In this document: in pieces, positions 26,001-34,064 of the stretch
Layout: every line of letters starts with the position of its first letter
How positions within the stretch are numbered: position 1 is the first letter of the stretch
Assembly (NCBI RefSeq): GCF_039904985.1
Contig: NZ_CP157005.1
Coordinates: forward strand, 3,429,501 to 3,493,500
Origin: Methylomonas sp. AM2-LC
Lineage (GTDB): Bacteria > Pseudomonadota > Gammaproteobacteria > Methylococcales > Methylomonadaceae
Direction of reading: 5' to 3'
DNA length: 64,000 nt
Program-made: the position numbers and the translations under genes
Notes under the pieces: generated by a model
What the model was told of the DNA's origin: nothing
Seen by the model: the letters and a program-made list of their open reading frames with translations, nothing else
Databases searched by the model: none

Positions 26001-28766
26001 AGCTTGTAAAGCAGTCACCCATTTTAATAATCGTTTTCTGGTAATCAATAGCCTTATCAGAGTGCAGATAATAGCATCAGTCATTAACCAGGCATGCTCT
26101 ACCAAAAAGGTGAGAGCCACTAAACTATTTGCCATTGCCCACAACAGATTATCGGCAATATTGCGCATATGCGTAGACATGGCAACGCCGCGTTTTGGCA
26201 AAGAAAAACCTTTGGTACAGGCTAAAATGGCCGGTATGGCTAAAGAGATCAGCACTAGACTAACCAATAATGCCTGTGGTGACTGTGGCACAACCCAAGC
26301 GAACACCAGTGCGATAAAAGCGGCGGGGGCCGACAAAGAACGCCGTAAATTATCCAGCATCTTCCAACGACCGATGAGAGGCAACTGACAACCGTAAGCG
26401 CCAAATATCCAGGGTAATAATTGCCAGTCACCGCGCGTCCAACGATGTTCACGTGAAGCGGCCACTTCTATATGTGAAGGAAATTCATCAAAAAATTCGA
26501 TATCACTCACTAATGCACAACGCGCATAAATACTTTCGAACAAATCATGACTCAATTGCGTATTGTCTGGCACTCTGCCTGCAAGCGCAGCTTCAAAACT
26601 ATCTACATGATATAAACCCTTACCGCTGTATGTACTCTGACCGAATAAATCCTGATAAAGCTCGGAAACCGCACTGGCATAAGCATCGGCACCAGCCGCG
26701 CCAGCAAACAGCTGGTGATACATAGAGTGTTCACGACGCAACGGCAAGGTGGGGGTAATACGCGGCTGCAGTATGCCAAAACCATCGACAATACGCTGCT
26801 TAACCGGATCGAACACCGGAGTGTTCAAAGGATGCGCAGCTACACCTACCAATTGTGGAACGACACCCATGGGTAGTTTGGTATCAGCATCCAGGGTAAT
26901 GACGTAACACACACCCGTTGGTAATGTACTTGGCACACCATCAACAGCGGACAAAAATGAAGTATTGGTAGCGCCACGCAACAAACGATTAAACTCGTGG
27001 AGTTTGCCACGTTTGCGTTCCCAACCCATCCACTTGGCTTCGCTCGGATTCCATAAACGCTTGCGTTGAAACACAAAAAACCGTTCTACGCCGTATTTCA
27101 CATTCAGGGCTGCAACTGCGGTTACAGCGACCTGTAGCAAACCAGCATCATTTGGCAGTGATTCTTCATCCGCATCCAGCCAGTCTGATAACAGCGCAAA
27201 ATACACAGCACCATCAGGATTTGACAGATAGCGGATTTCCATCTGTTTAACCTGATTAAGAACTTCAGCCGCGTACACAAACATAGTGGGTACTACCACA
27301 AAGGTGCTCAAAGCAACCGGTACCCCCGTTTTTAATTCAAGTCGCGGCAGATGGCGAGGTGGCAGTCCAGCTATAATCAACTGATTAAATAAACCAATGG
27401 TAATATCTGATACGGGAATAATGCTGCACAAAGCCAGCATAAACAACAGCATGCTACTTAACTGTGCACTACTGCCTGCCAATAAAGGCCAGGCTAACAA
27501 CAATGAGGTCAATACAGCCAGACTGGCCAGATAGGCAAGACCAGAATCTGTAACATAACTGCGCAGCACTCTTTGTTTTATCGAAGGTCGATATCCCAGA
27601 TCGTGTTCGAAGGCAAAACGGCCAGGTCCGATCAAATAATAGCCGGGTTCCAATAACCGATTTCGATACTCAACAGGTAATGGTGAGTTGTGTAACTTTT
27701 GCATGACCTGCTGTGCAATTTCTAATTCCGAATGCAATGAGCGTCTGGCAAGTTCCTCAATGGCATGTCGATAACGGTCTCTAGTCAGAAAATCCATACC
27801 CGAATATGCGGCATGCATGCGTAGACACGCATCTACCTGACTAACCTCTTCCACAAAATCGGACCATTCGAAAGCCGAAATGGCGCGCATACTGGTAATG
27901 ATGTTGCGTACCGTCTGATTATCCGCTATTTGCTCGGCATGTTCCAGATGCACTAATTCTTCACGGCTTAAGCCCTGTTCGAGCAACCAGTCATTCATAA
28001 AATCCAACGGCAGCATGACAGCTGGATGCGGATCGTGCGAACGAAGTAGAATCTGTACTGCATAGGCTTGACGCAAGACTGCAGTCGGCAATACTGCCAA
28101 CGGTATGACGGGATCGACACTATCGTTACCTGAGGCTATCTGCTCTACTTCATTAACAAATTCATCTGCCAATTGCCGGCCTGATTGCGAACGCATGATA
28201 CTCACTGCCAAACGACGCAGATTCTCAATTAATAATACGCGTAAGGTAATAGGTATAGCCCATAATTCACCCAGTCCAAGTGGCGTGGTTTTCTGATATT
28301 CGGTAATAAATTGGGTCAACAATTCCGGTGAAAAGCGGCTGTCCGTATGTGCGACTAAAGCCCAAACTATGCCATAGACTCTGGGAAAACCCGCTAGAAA
28401 GCCTTCGCTTAACTTGGGCAACTCCTGATAATAACTTTCCGGTAAATCAACATGGATATTTCCAACTTGTTCTTCGATAATATGGAAATTATCAAGTAAC
28501 CATTCTGCTGCAGGGGTGATGGCATGCTGTTGACGTACGGTGTTGGCAACCGACTTATAAGCTTCGAATAATACCAATGCGTTCTCACGCACTCTGGGAA
28601 TCAAACGCTGGGTGGTTTTAAAATTACAAACTTTTTGTGCCAGAGCCAAACTGGTGGCATGCTGTTCCAGCCGCTCGGTGCTAAATAGCTCAAAGCGGAT
28701 GGGCGTTTCCGTACCACCAGGATGACTGACTCTAGTTTTGTTTCTACGCTGCCTGCGCTTCACCAT
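20052..28766 (-). CDS. ndvB: Cyclic beta-1,2-glucan synthase (NdvB/ChvB type)
   Basis: A 2904-residue inner-membrane enzyme making cyclic beta-1,2-glucan from UDP-glucose. Several membrane spans lie around residues 410-480 and 815-1000. Between them lies the GT84 transferase with DADTKLP (about 624) and HRWTRGDW. A glycoamylase-like region follows (about 1100-1560, including WGVSESAFNGRD and a YMAHHQGMSL motif). Two beta-sandwich repeats and a GH94 phosphorylase-like domain (GSGDWNDGMNRVG at about 2587, with the catalytic Asp) set ring size. Length and domain order match rhizobial NdvB (about 2830). These glucans serve in osmotic adaptation, which fits the surrounding stress genes. It is uncommon outside alphaproteobacteria but known in some gammaproteobacteria. 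Confidence 0.93.
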   Translation of the reverse strand: MVKRRQRRNKTRVSHPGGTETPIRFELFSTERLEQHATSLALAQKVCNFKTTQRLIPRVRENALVLFEAYKSVANTVRQQHAITPAAEWLLDNFHIIEEQVGNIHVDLPESYYQELPKLSEGFLAGFPRVYGIVWALVAHTDSRFSPELLTQFITEYQKTTPLGLGELWAIPITLRVLLIENLRRLAVSIMRSQSGRQLADEFVNEVEQIASGNDSVDPVIPLAVLPTAVLRQAYAVQILLRSHDPHPAVMLPLDFMNDWLLEQGLSREELVHLEHAEQIADNQTVRNIITSMRAISAFEWSDFVEEVSQVDACLRMHAAYSGMDFLTRDRYRHAIEELARRSLHSELEIAQQVMQKLHNSPLPVEYRNRLLEPGYYLIGPGRFAFEHDLGYRPSIKQRVLRSYVTDSGLAYLASLAVLTSLLLAWPLLAGSSAQLSSMLLFMLALCSIIPVSDITIGLFNQLIIAGLPPRHLPRLELKTGVPVALSTFVVVPTMFVYAAEVLNQVKQMEIRYLSNPDGAVYFALLSDWLDADEESLPNDAGLLQVAVTAVAALNVKYGVERFFVFQRKRLWNPSEAKWMGWERKRGKLHEFNRLLRGATNTSFLSAVDGVPSTLPTGVCYVITLDADTKLPMGVVPQLVGVAAHPLNTPVFDPVKQRIVDGFGILQPRITPTLPLRREHSMYHQLFAGAAGADAYASAVSELYQDLFGQSTYSGKGLYHVDSFEAALAGRVPDNTQLSHDLFESIYARCALVSDIEFFDEFPSHIEVAASREHRWTRGDWQLLPWIFGAYGCQLPLIGRWKMLDNLRRSLSAPAAFIALVFAWVVPQSPQALLVSLVLISLAIPAILACTKGFSLPKRGVAMSTHMRNIADNLLWAMANSLVALTFLVEHAWLMTDAIICTLIRLLITRKRLLKWVTALQAKNNSDHALKKLILPMGRSTAVVLVVAFAIGLFNADAIVNAAPILILWLLAPIVARILSLPPSLDGTEEMHGDDEQKLRLIGRRIWRFFTTFVTAQEHFLPPDNYQEDPQGVIAHRSSPTNFGLYLLSVVAARDFGWIGLLDSVERLEATLTTLQSLPRLNGHFYNWYDTSNLNILQPAYISTVDSGNLAGHLLTLIETCRETLRSPLTLSRALPGLIDVHTLLSKQLAQISDNRRTQNVTLKELRQKTQVLGDLLQTQAFDAQSWSELWRQLPIAADNLMDMATAYAAERGDSEDSEVLIWAGLLCKDVRSHARDIDNLLPWINCTRQFDNILPLSSSVDPVTAWWKQATLDIPLQELASFYSQAQAVIQLANPAPLSDLKALAKLRRAVEQVTGLVNRLQNMIVLLEALFHAMDFRFLYDSERHMFSIGYRVIEGIIDPSYYDLLASEARLASLIAIAKREVPSNHWFHLGRRVTRAAHGTVLLSWSGSMFEYLMPSLVTFTPRYSLLDQTCRLVIKRQIEYGKECNIPWGVSESAFNGRDIALTYQYSAFGVPGLGMKRGLGEDRVIAPYATALAAMYLPHAAVENFERLEKQGALGAYGFYEALDYTPIRLEEGQTVAIVRCYMAHHQGMSLIAFANTVHDGSMRHRFHNAALIQSADLLLQERVPRTADTNSLPLFQAMAEIKEVVQSPIRRAPSPMSATPSTQLLSNGNYAVMITGSGSGYSQWRNLAVTRWREDVTRDAWGSYLYLRDVADGQVWSAGYQPTCAIPDRYEVDFVEDRARIVRSDHGIFTHLEIVVSPEDDAEIRRLSLTNNSLHTREIDITSYAEIVLTTLSADTAHPAFSNLFIQTEYKPHIHGLLAQRRQRTATEPEIWAAHILSGSQAHNGMQYETDRARFIGRGQNLRAPVAIMDGRPLSNTVGAVLDPIFSLRTRVILEPGATEHLSFTTLVAPTRQAVEELAIKYHNPVAWERVSALAWTHAQVQLHHLHAKPEEAQLFQYLANRMIYADPSLRAMNKLTLNNALNVTRLWRYGISGDRPIVLLRVKELEDRRIVEQLLCAHEYWRIKGLSVDLVILNEKEISYIEDLQTLIENMVRENQSRSTPHAHVSQGTIFVLRLDQLSADELQLLKTAARAVLVSNRGSLAEQLLRHPRPQAAFIVPKQRVAETENSPLTLPTLEFFNGLGGFTEEGNEYVIILDKGQWTPMPWINVIANPDFGFMVTETGATCTWSGNSRENLLTPWSNDPVSDPSGEIFYIRDEQTLEVWCPTALPIRIDNSSYVISHGQGYSRFEHASHGIHSELLQFVSPVDPVKISRLTLKNINGHSRELRITAYVEWVLGSNRTVTATHILSERDEETGALLASNPWDADFGQRVAFADLNGMQTSWTANRTEFIGRNGSLDAPAGLMGGKTLKNRLSAGQDPCAALQTVIHLAPHAEIEIVFLLGQGKDREQAVELVKYYRQTKSVTVLTLVQDSWQAILGKVQVKTPDRELDLLLNRWLLYQTLSCRLWARAGFYQLGGAFGFRDQLQDCMALAVTRPDLMRQHLLYAAQRQFLAGDVQHWWHPPTGRGVRTHFSDDRLWLPYAVTHYIKVTGDSNILNTPLHFLEGPELAPEREDHYFQPDQSAQQATLYEHCVRAVNISMSIGEHGLPLIGSGDWNDGMNRVGYEGKGESVWLAWFLMTTIAEFIEHVDAQGELETAERWRKHVGLMQLAIETASWDGAWYRRAFFDDGTPLGSAANAECRIDSIAQSWAVISGVANSEHAERAMLSVKEYLVRYGDDLILLFTPPFNKTEHDPGYIKGYPPGVRENGGQYTHAAIWSVIAFAMLGEGDQAVELLRMLNPIKRTTTRTGVYAYKVEPYVLAADIYAEPPHVRRGGWTWYTGAAGWFYRAGLEFVLGFQVRGEQLILSPCIPKTWTEYSICYQHKTSRYDIKVENPNAVSRGIARIELDGQEVAGHSIALQDDGQVHRVRVVLGDI

Positions 28767-28938
28767 GTAATGCTCTCCATATTTGAATAATCAATTAATA
28801 AGGCACAACCCAACTTGATTTTAAAATCCAGAAGAGCTATGGCTTATTAAACGAGATGTTTTGTGACCAAGTATGCAAAGCAACTCCGAAGGGCATTGCC
28901 TAGTGCTGATTTACACTAATAGGGAAAGCTGTTTACAA

Positions 28939-29097
28939 TTAAACCCTGCCCATCAAGATCAGAACCAGCACTAAAAGCAGCAGAATTCCCATACTGCTAC
29001 TGGGGGCATATCCCCAGGTACGACTATGCGGCCAGACCGGATTAACACCCACCAGCAGCAATACAATAACTAAAAGTAAAATGTTGCCTGTTGACAT
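28939..29097 (-). CDS. DUF3309 family small membrane protein, second copy
   Basis: A 52-residue protein, MSTGNILLLVIVLLLVG then NPVWPHSRTWGYAPSSS and a hydrophobic tail ending LMGRV. It is clearly paralogous to the protein encoded at 9214-9372 (identical length, WPHSRxWGY core). It lies upstream of the glucan synthase gene on the same strand, 172 bases away. Confidence 0.85.
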   Translation of the reverse strand: MSTGNILLLVIVLLLVGVNPVWPHSRTWGYAPSSSMGILLLLVLVLILMGRV

Positions 29098-29202
29098 GAA
29101 AATACTCAAATTCTATAAAAACCACTCTACTTAACGTCGAGTCCTTCCGTGGTAATGTACTGAGCAATCCGCTATTTGGATTACATATTGACTAATTCAT
29201 GC

Positions 29203-29352
29203 TCAGGTAATACGCAAATTCATAAGCCCAATAATGCCAACGACAATCAAATAGACAGCTACAAAATAATTTAAAAAACGTGGAATCAGCAAAATCAATA
29301 TACCAGCCACTATAGCTAATACCTGCTCAATCCCCTGATTTATCAGATACAT
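29203..29352 (-). CDS. DUF3096 family small membrane protein
   Basis: A 49-residue protein, MYLINQGIEQVLAIVAGILI then LIPRFLNYFVAVYLIVVGI. Two spans separated by the conserved PRFLNY turn mark DUF3096. GGAGG lies 6 bases before the ATG at 29352; an ATG two codons earlier directly abuts the GGAGG and is unlikely to be used. Function is unknown. Confidence 0.83.
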   Translation of the reverse strand: MYLINQGIEQVLAIVAGILILLIPRFLNYFVAVYLIVVGIIGLMNLRIT

Positions 29353-29405
29353 CTGCATCCTCCAAAATAATAAAATACAGTTTATAGTTATTTAAATTGT
29401 TGGTC

Positions 29406-29421
29406 TGTGCGTTATCGAACA
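29406..29421. promoter_or_regulatory. Crp-like dyad, site 6
   Basis: TGTGCGTTATCGAACA, preceded by GGTC so that the extended GTCTGT half is present. It lies 54 bases before the DUF3096 gene, the closest spacing in the window. Confidence 0.5.
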
Positions 29422-29493
29422 CATTAACCACTAGCGAATACTGTCAGCCTGGCCTGCGATCTTGCAAATTATTGCAGGCTGGCTGGTTAACCA

Positions 29494-29808
29494 TTATTTA
29501 AATTTGGATATCACATTGGCGAGACCCGTTCTAAAATCATGCCAAACATGTTCGGCTGTATCTTTAATCGCATCCCAGGCATCATCGCTGGCAGCACGCA
29601 GCTCCTTAATTTTTTCAACTGCGGCACGTTCACGTACTCTTAAAGATTCAATCTCTTCATGGTATTTTACCTGCATATCTGCTTCCGCAGTTTCCGCCTT
29701 GGCACTTAGGACATCAATTTCAGCACTCCACTCTTTGAGTTCAGCCGATAGACTATCAATGTATTCTTCTTTAGTTTTACTACAATGTTCTGTGTGATTA
29801 TTTGACAT
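29494..29808 (-). CDS. Sll1863-family coiled-coil stress protein
   Basis: A 104-residue helical protein. It has the family pattern KEEYIDSLSAELKEWSAEID, then LSAKAETAEADMQVKYHEE and a C-terminal DAWDAIKDTAEHVWHDF amphipathic helix. The start is the ATG at 29808; the upstream 20 codons, rich in Cys, are not part of the family. Members are induced by stress and resemble LEA or apolipoprotein helices, but no activity is known. Confidence 0.82.
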   Translation of the reverse strand: MSNNHTEHCSKTKEEYIDSLSAELKEWSAEIDVLSAKAETAEADMQVKYHEEIESLRVRERAAVEKIKELRAASDDAWDAIKDTAEHVWHDFRTGLANVISKFK

Positions 29809-29909
29809 ATTATAATTTCTATTTAGGTATATTGCACAACGAGAACAGCCCCCACATCTAACAAACAAAATTATTCAATTCTAATTTGCTAAATGTACCT
29901 GCTACATTT

Positions 29910-30713
29910 TCAACGCTGTGAGAGATTGCCTTCACTATCGGAAAGCACCACTTCCACCCGCCGATTCAATTGGCGATTTGACGCGGTGGCATTACTGGCA
30001 ACCGGATTGTCTTCTGCATATCCATGTGTCTGGATGCGATTGCTATTAATAGCCATGTCAACCAGGGCAGTACGAACTGAATAAGCGCGACGGTCTGATA
30101 ATTCCTGATTGTAGCTATGCGAGCCAGTACTATCGGTATAACCCTCAATCATCACCTTATAATTCGGATACTGGTTCATAAACTCACCCAGTTTTTCCAC
30201 GTTGTGCATACCACCGGGTTCTAATTCCGCTTTATTGGTTCGAAATAACACATCACCTAACGTGATCATCAGGCCGCGTTCGGTTTTTTTGGCGTTTAAT
30301 TCGTTGATGAGTATTTTGTCACTGGCTACCTGACGATTTGCAGCATCGGCTTCCGATGTTCTCGCATCCAAGCGAACTTGATCACGTTTGGCTTGAGAAT
30401 CCGCCACAGCGATTTCTGCCATTTTTCGATTGGCAGTTTCCCAGGCAATAGCGACTCTATCATTGGCCATATACGCTAAATGATCAACAGCGGTCTGATC
30501 GTCATCGTTATTAAACGCAGACTCGGCCTTTTGTAGTGAATCACCTGCATCTTTCAACTCCAGTGGTGCCTGATTAGTGACACTTGGATTACTTCTGGCG
30601 GCGACATAGTTGTCATGCGCTTGAGTGACAGAGCGATTGTTTAGAGCGGGACTGCAACCACTAACAACTGCAACAGCCAGCAGTGTCATGGGCAAATAAT
30701 AAATAGTTTTCAT
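29910..30713 (-). CDS. OmpA-family lipoprotein with DUF4398-like N-terminal domain
   Basis: A 267-residue outer-membrane lipoprotein that should bind peptidoglycan. The lipobox is VVSGC. A helical DUF4398-type domain spans about residues 25-115, then a short coiled coil. The OmpA C-terminal domain follows (about 145-265: GDVLFRTNKAELEPGG, IEGYTDSTGSHSYNQELSDRRA and NRQLNRRVEVV). The Asp and Arg that hold diaminopimelate in this family are present (ELSDRRA). GGAG lies 7 bases before the ATG at 30713. It follows the DUF4398 lipoprotein gene by 17 bases. Confidence 0.87.
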   Translation of the reverse strand: MKTIYYLPMTLLAVAVVSGCSPALNNRSVTQAHDNYVAARSNPSVTNQAPLELKDAGDSLQKAESAFNNDDDQTAVDHLAYMANDRVAIAWETANRKMAEIAVADSQAKRDQVRLDARTSEADAANRQVASDKILINELNAKKTERGLMITLGDVLFRTNKAELEPGGMHNVEKLGEFMNQYPNYKVMIEGYTDSTGSHSYNQELSDRRAYSVRTALVDMAINSNRIQTHGYAEDNPVASNATASNRQLNRRVEVVLSDSEGNLSQR

Positions 30714-30730
30714 AATGTACTCCATTAATA

Positions 30731-31123
30731 TTATTGAGTTTTACGGTCGATTTCTTGGCGAAGCACGGTATTATCGAGCTGCAACTGGGTAACCGCTTTT
30801 TGGGCTTTAACTGCACGAGCAGTTACTAATGATAACTGGGCATCAACTTCGGCTTCTTCAGATAATTCTCGAGCAAGGACGAAATTCTCTGCCACCATCG
30901 CCTGTTCGGCGGCTTCCATTTTGTCCATGGCAGATCGTAACGCTAAAGGCGCAAATTCATTAGCGCCAGCAGCACTGGCGGTATTAACAGCGGCCTTGGA
31001 TACTGCTATCTGTGAAGTTGGAGGAGGATTGCTTGCACAAGCAGTGAGTATAAGTACGGCGGCTAAACTAGCGCTGATACCATATACCCTGTGCATCGAT
31101 TTGGGTTGGTTAATTTTTTTCAT
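30731..31123 (-). CDS. DUF4398 lipoprotein
   Basis: A 130-residue lipoprotein. The lipobox is LTACAS (Cys29). The mature part is a long alanine-rich helical pair (FAPLALRSAMDKMEAAEQAM and FVLARELSEEAEVDAQLS) ending in a coiled-coil tail. It belongs to DUF4398, the same domain that forms the N-terminal half of the next gene product. The two likely act together at the envelope. Confidence 0.8.
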   Translation of the reverse strand: MKKINQPKSMHRVYGISASLAAVLILTACASNPPPTSQIAVSKAAVNTASAAGANEFAPLALRSAMDKMEAAEQAMVAENFVLARELSEEAEVDAQLSLVTARAVKAQKAVTQLQLDNTVLRQEIDRKTQ

Positions 31124-31230
31124 GGCGTTTTATCCATTGAGTTAAACAGCGTATACAATCGCGGCTATGATCAGCTTGATTGCAAGACTTTATGTCAAGG
31201 TCGATTAGACTCCTTTAACAGTATTAACAC

Positions 31231-31246
31231 AGTGCGCTAACGTACA
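31231..31246. promoter_or_regulatory. Crp-like dyad, site 7
   Basis: AGTGCGCTAACGTACA has an exact core. It lies 108 bases upstream of the DUF4398 gene and overlaps the last codons of the squalene-hopene cyclase gene. Confidence 0.5.
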
Positions 31247-33360
31247 TTGTTTGAATATTGAGCAGCGTAGCGCTGATTGCGATAACGGCCCAGTGCCCAC
31301 AATGGAAAGAACTTGTGGTAACCATGATATTTGAGGTAGAAAAACTTGGGAAAACCGGGAGCATTAAAGTATTCATCGGGCCAAAAACCATCTGCCTGTT
31401 GATTTTTCAGCAAGTAACTCACGCCTTTCTCGACTGATGCACACTCTTTTTCGCCAACGATAAGCAAAGTCAGCAAAGCAAGTGCGGTATGGAATGGGGT
31501 ACTTTTATCAGGTTTTCCAACATGAGGAGCATGGTGATAGCTATCATTACTTTCACCCCAACCACCATCACCCAGTTGTTTGGCTTTTAACCAGACTATT
31601 GCTTTGCGTATAGAAGGATCATCATTATTGATACCCGCACTGACTAAGCCTGTCAGTACTGACCAGGTACCATAAATATAATTGGTACCCCAGCGTCCAT
31701 ACCAAGCACCATTTGTTTCCTGTTGCTCACGTAAATACGTCAGACAACGTGCGACCACTGGTTGATATTCGGGGTGTCCACTCAGGCTATTAGCCAAAAA
31801 CATTAGACAACGCCCGGTAACATCAGCCGTCGGCGGGTCCAAAAGTGCGCCATGATCGGCAAACGGAATCTGATTAAGATAGTCATAGGTATTATCAACA
31901 TCAAATGCCCCATAGCCACCCTTTTTGGATTGCATACCCGCAATCCAATTACCTGCCCGCTGAATATTTTTGGCAAAGGCAGGGTTACCGGACTGCAATA
32001 ACACTTGTGCTACCACAGCGGTATCGTCTAGATCTGGATAATAACTATTGCCAAATTGAAACGCCCAGCCACCACCCGCCAGCTTAGGGCGCTTGATGCG
32101 CCAGTCACCCGGCTCATCAAACAATTGCTTGTCGGCCAACCAACGCAAAGCATTAGCCAATGCCTGCTGCATAAGCAGATCGGATTTATATTCACTAATT
32201 TCTTGTAGCGTTAACGCTACTAAGCCAGTGTCCCACACAGGCGAAACGCAGGGTTGGCAATAAGCACTGTCTACTTTGATAATCAACAATCGATCAATGG
32301 CGTCTCTACAGATCTGTCTTTGCGGGTTATCAGCAGGAATACCCAAATAATCCATGGCTTCATAGGCATTAACCATAGCCGTAAAAATCGCGCCAAGCCC
32401 ATCATCACCATTTAAACGCTGCATAAACCAATCACGGGCTTTGGCGGTAGCCTTGCGGCGTATACTGCCGGGAATAAATGGCTCCAAAAATCGACCCGCC
32501 TGATCGAGCAGTAAAATCAGTTTACCTAGACGGGTGTTAACGTGTGAGAAATAATTGATTTCCTGCTCAGGCGGGATCAGGAATAATTCAGGAACACCAA
32601 TTTTATGTGGATTGCGCGCTTTGACCTTATAAGTACACAGAATCAGTAAAGGCACCATCACGGTCCGTGACCAATAAGATACTTTTTGAAGATGAAAAGG
32701 AAACCATTTCGGTAACAACATTATTTCAACGGGCATGAACGGCACCGCACGCCAGGGCATCTGTTCGAACATGGCGAGCGTAATACGCGTAAAAACGTTA
32801 GCTTTTACCGCTCCTCCTCTGGCAAGAATCCATTGTCTCGCTTTGCTTAGATGTACACTATCTAGAGTGTCGCCAGCCATTTTTAAAGCATAATAGCTTT
32901 TGAGGGTGCAACTCAAGTCACCATCCCCACCTGTATACAAAGCATAACTGCCATCCTGGCTTTGCTGACTGCGCAAATAAACGGCGATCTTAGCTTGCAG
33001 CTCCAGATTGATTTCATCCATGAAATGCATCATCAGGATATACTCTGCTGAAATAGTGCAATCCGCTTCCAGCTCAAATACCCAAAAACCTTGCGGGTTT
33101 TGCAGACCGATGAGCTTTGATCCCGCTAACGCAATGGCGTCATCCAGTCTACACTGCAAAGTTGTAGCATGGTTAGAAGCAGAATCCTGTCCGGATAGTG
33201 AAGAGGTCTCTGTTAGCATGATGTGATGTTCTCTTAATAACTTGAGGAAATGAGCGTTGCTCGGACTTATGCCTATTGATGACAAAAAATTGCGGGTCGA
33301 TGTTTCAAACTGAAAAACGCCACAGTTAATTACTTCAATATCGACAAATGACTTACCCAT
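31237..33360 (-). CDS. shc: Squalene-hopene cyclase
   Basis: Cyclises squalene to hopene/diplopterol, the first step of hopanoid synthesis, on the inner membrane. The catalytic DxDDTA motif is D443-L-D445-D446-T-A. Several QW repeats are visible (QDGSYALYTGG, QQADGFWPDEYFNAPGFPKFF, GAWYGRWGTNYIYGTW). From the ATG at 33360 the protein has 707 residues. From the ATG at 33219 it would have 660, closer to known cyclases, and the first 47 residues look unrelated to the family. AGGA before 33360 and the 37-base gap to the upstream gene favour the longer form. I give the longer form with that doubt. Confidence 0.93.
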   Translation of the reverse strand: MGKSFVDIEVINCGVFQFETSTRNFLSSIGISPSNAHFLKLLREHHIMLTETSSLSGQDSASNHATTLQCRLDDAIALAGSKLIGLQNPQGFWVFELEADCTISAEYILMMHFMDEINLELQAKIAVYLRSQQSQDGSYALYTGGDGDLSCTLKSYYALKMAGDTLDSVHLSKARQWILARGGAVKANVFTRITLAMFEQMPWRAVPFMPVEIMLLPKWFPFHLQKVSYWSRTVMVPLLILCTYKVKARNPHKIGVPELFLIPPEQEINYFSHVNTRLGKLILLLDQAGRFLEPFIPGSIRRKATAKARDWFMQRLNGDDGLGAIFTAMVNAYEAMDYLGIPADNPQRQICRDAIDRLLIIKVDSAYCQPCVSPVWDTGLVALTLQEISEYKSDLLMQQALANALRWLADKQLFDEPGDWRIKRPKLAGGGWAFQFGNSYYPDLDDTAVVAQVLLQSGNPAFAKNIQRAGNWIAGMQSKKGGYGAFDVDNTYDYLNQIPFADHGALLDPPTADVTGRCLMFLANSLSGHPEYQPVVARCLTYLREQQETNGAWYGRWGTNYIYGTWSVLTGLVSAGINNDDPSIRKAIVWLKAKQLGDGGWGESNDSYHHAPHVGKPDKSTPFHTALALLTLLIVGEKECASVEKGVSYLLKNQQADGFWPDEYFNAPGFPKFFYLKYHGYHKFFPLWALGRYRNQRYAAQYSNNVR

Positions 33361-33397
33361 TCGTCCTGAGCGACGAAACCAGGCTTTTTGAATTTGA

Positions 33398-33811
33398 CTA
33401 TTGTTTAGGCCACGAAAAAATCAGTGACGTTGATTTTTCAGTGCCGATCAGGGCTTTTTTATTGATTTCATAGCCATCCTGATTGGCGTGAACTGTGTAA
33501 TTACCGGGTTTGAGTTTGGCAAATAACAAAGGACCATCGGCAACAGTTTCCAGATAAACGACACCTTTTGCATCTTCAATACGTACTTTGACATCACTTA
33601 GATATGAACCACTGTCTTTTAGAATGAATAGAAGTTGCAAGTTATATTCACCTCTTAACGCTTGAAGTTCTTGTCGCTCTTCAGCGCCTACTCCCCCAGT
33701 TACAAAATTAACTTCGCCTTGGCTTTGCGCATTGATAGCGCTCTGCTCCGCAACGGCACTCATGTAAATAACTATGCCGATAATAACGAGCGCTAGCATT
33801 AAGCGTTTCAT
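33398..33811 (-). CDS. Exported protein with carboxypeptidase-regulatory-like fold
   Basis: A 137-residue secreted protein. The signal peptide (MKRLMLALVIIGIVIYM) ends near SAVAEQ. The mature part resembles a CarboxypepD_reg or transthyretin-like beta domain: VRIEDAKGVVYLETVADGPLLFAKLKPG then NYTVHANQDGYE. The second ATG (33811) is 8 bases after AAGGAG and is the better start. It sits 37 bases before the squalene-hopene cyclase gene on the same strand, so a link to membrane or hopanoid function is possible but unproven. Confidence 0.7.
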   Translation of the reverse strand: MKRLMLALVIIGIVIYMSAVAEQSAINAQSQGEVNFVTGGVGAEERQELQALRGEYNLQLLFILKDSGSYLSDVKVRIEDAKGVVYLETVADGPLLFAKLKPGNYTVHANQDGYEINKKALIGTEKSTSLIFSWPKQ

Positions 33812-33993
33812 ATACATGACTCCTTAGAAGAGAAAACGGATATCACCAGCCCGTCTTAGGTCGTCAGCTTCCAATCCGTAAACGGTCTGCCAACAATATA
33901 AAAACAGACGGAACAGCCCTCGCATTCACAATCGAAGTGGTTACGTTCATGCCTAGCAGTGATGTCAGCTTAGCTAAAACGCTAAAAACGGTC

Positions 33994-34009
33994 TGTGCGC
34001 TAGGACACA
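33994..34009. promoter_or_regulatory. Crp-like dyad, site 8 (weaker)
   Basis: TGTGCGCTAGGACACA, preceded by GGTC. Two core positions deviate. It lies 183 bases before both the Crp-family start and the start of the divergent operon. Confidence 0.35.
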
Positions 34010-34064
34010 TAACTACTGAACGTTTGCATCGGATTACAACGTTGGAAATCCCTCCGAAAAAATA

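Noticed and set aside
22261..27076. Many plus-strand frames inside the glucan synthase gene
   Set aside because: All are shadows of the 2904-codon minus-strand gene, which shows continuous family motifs.
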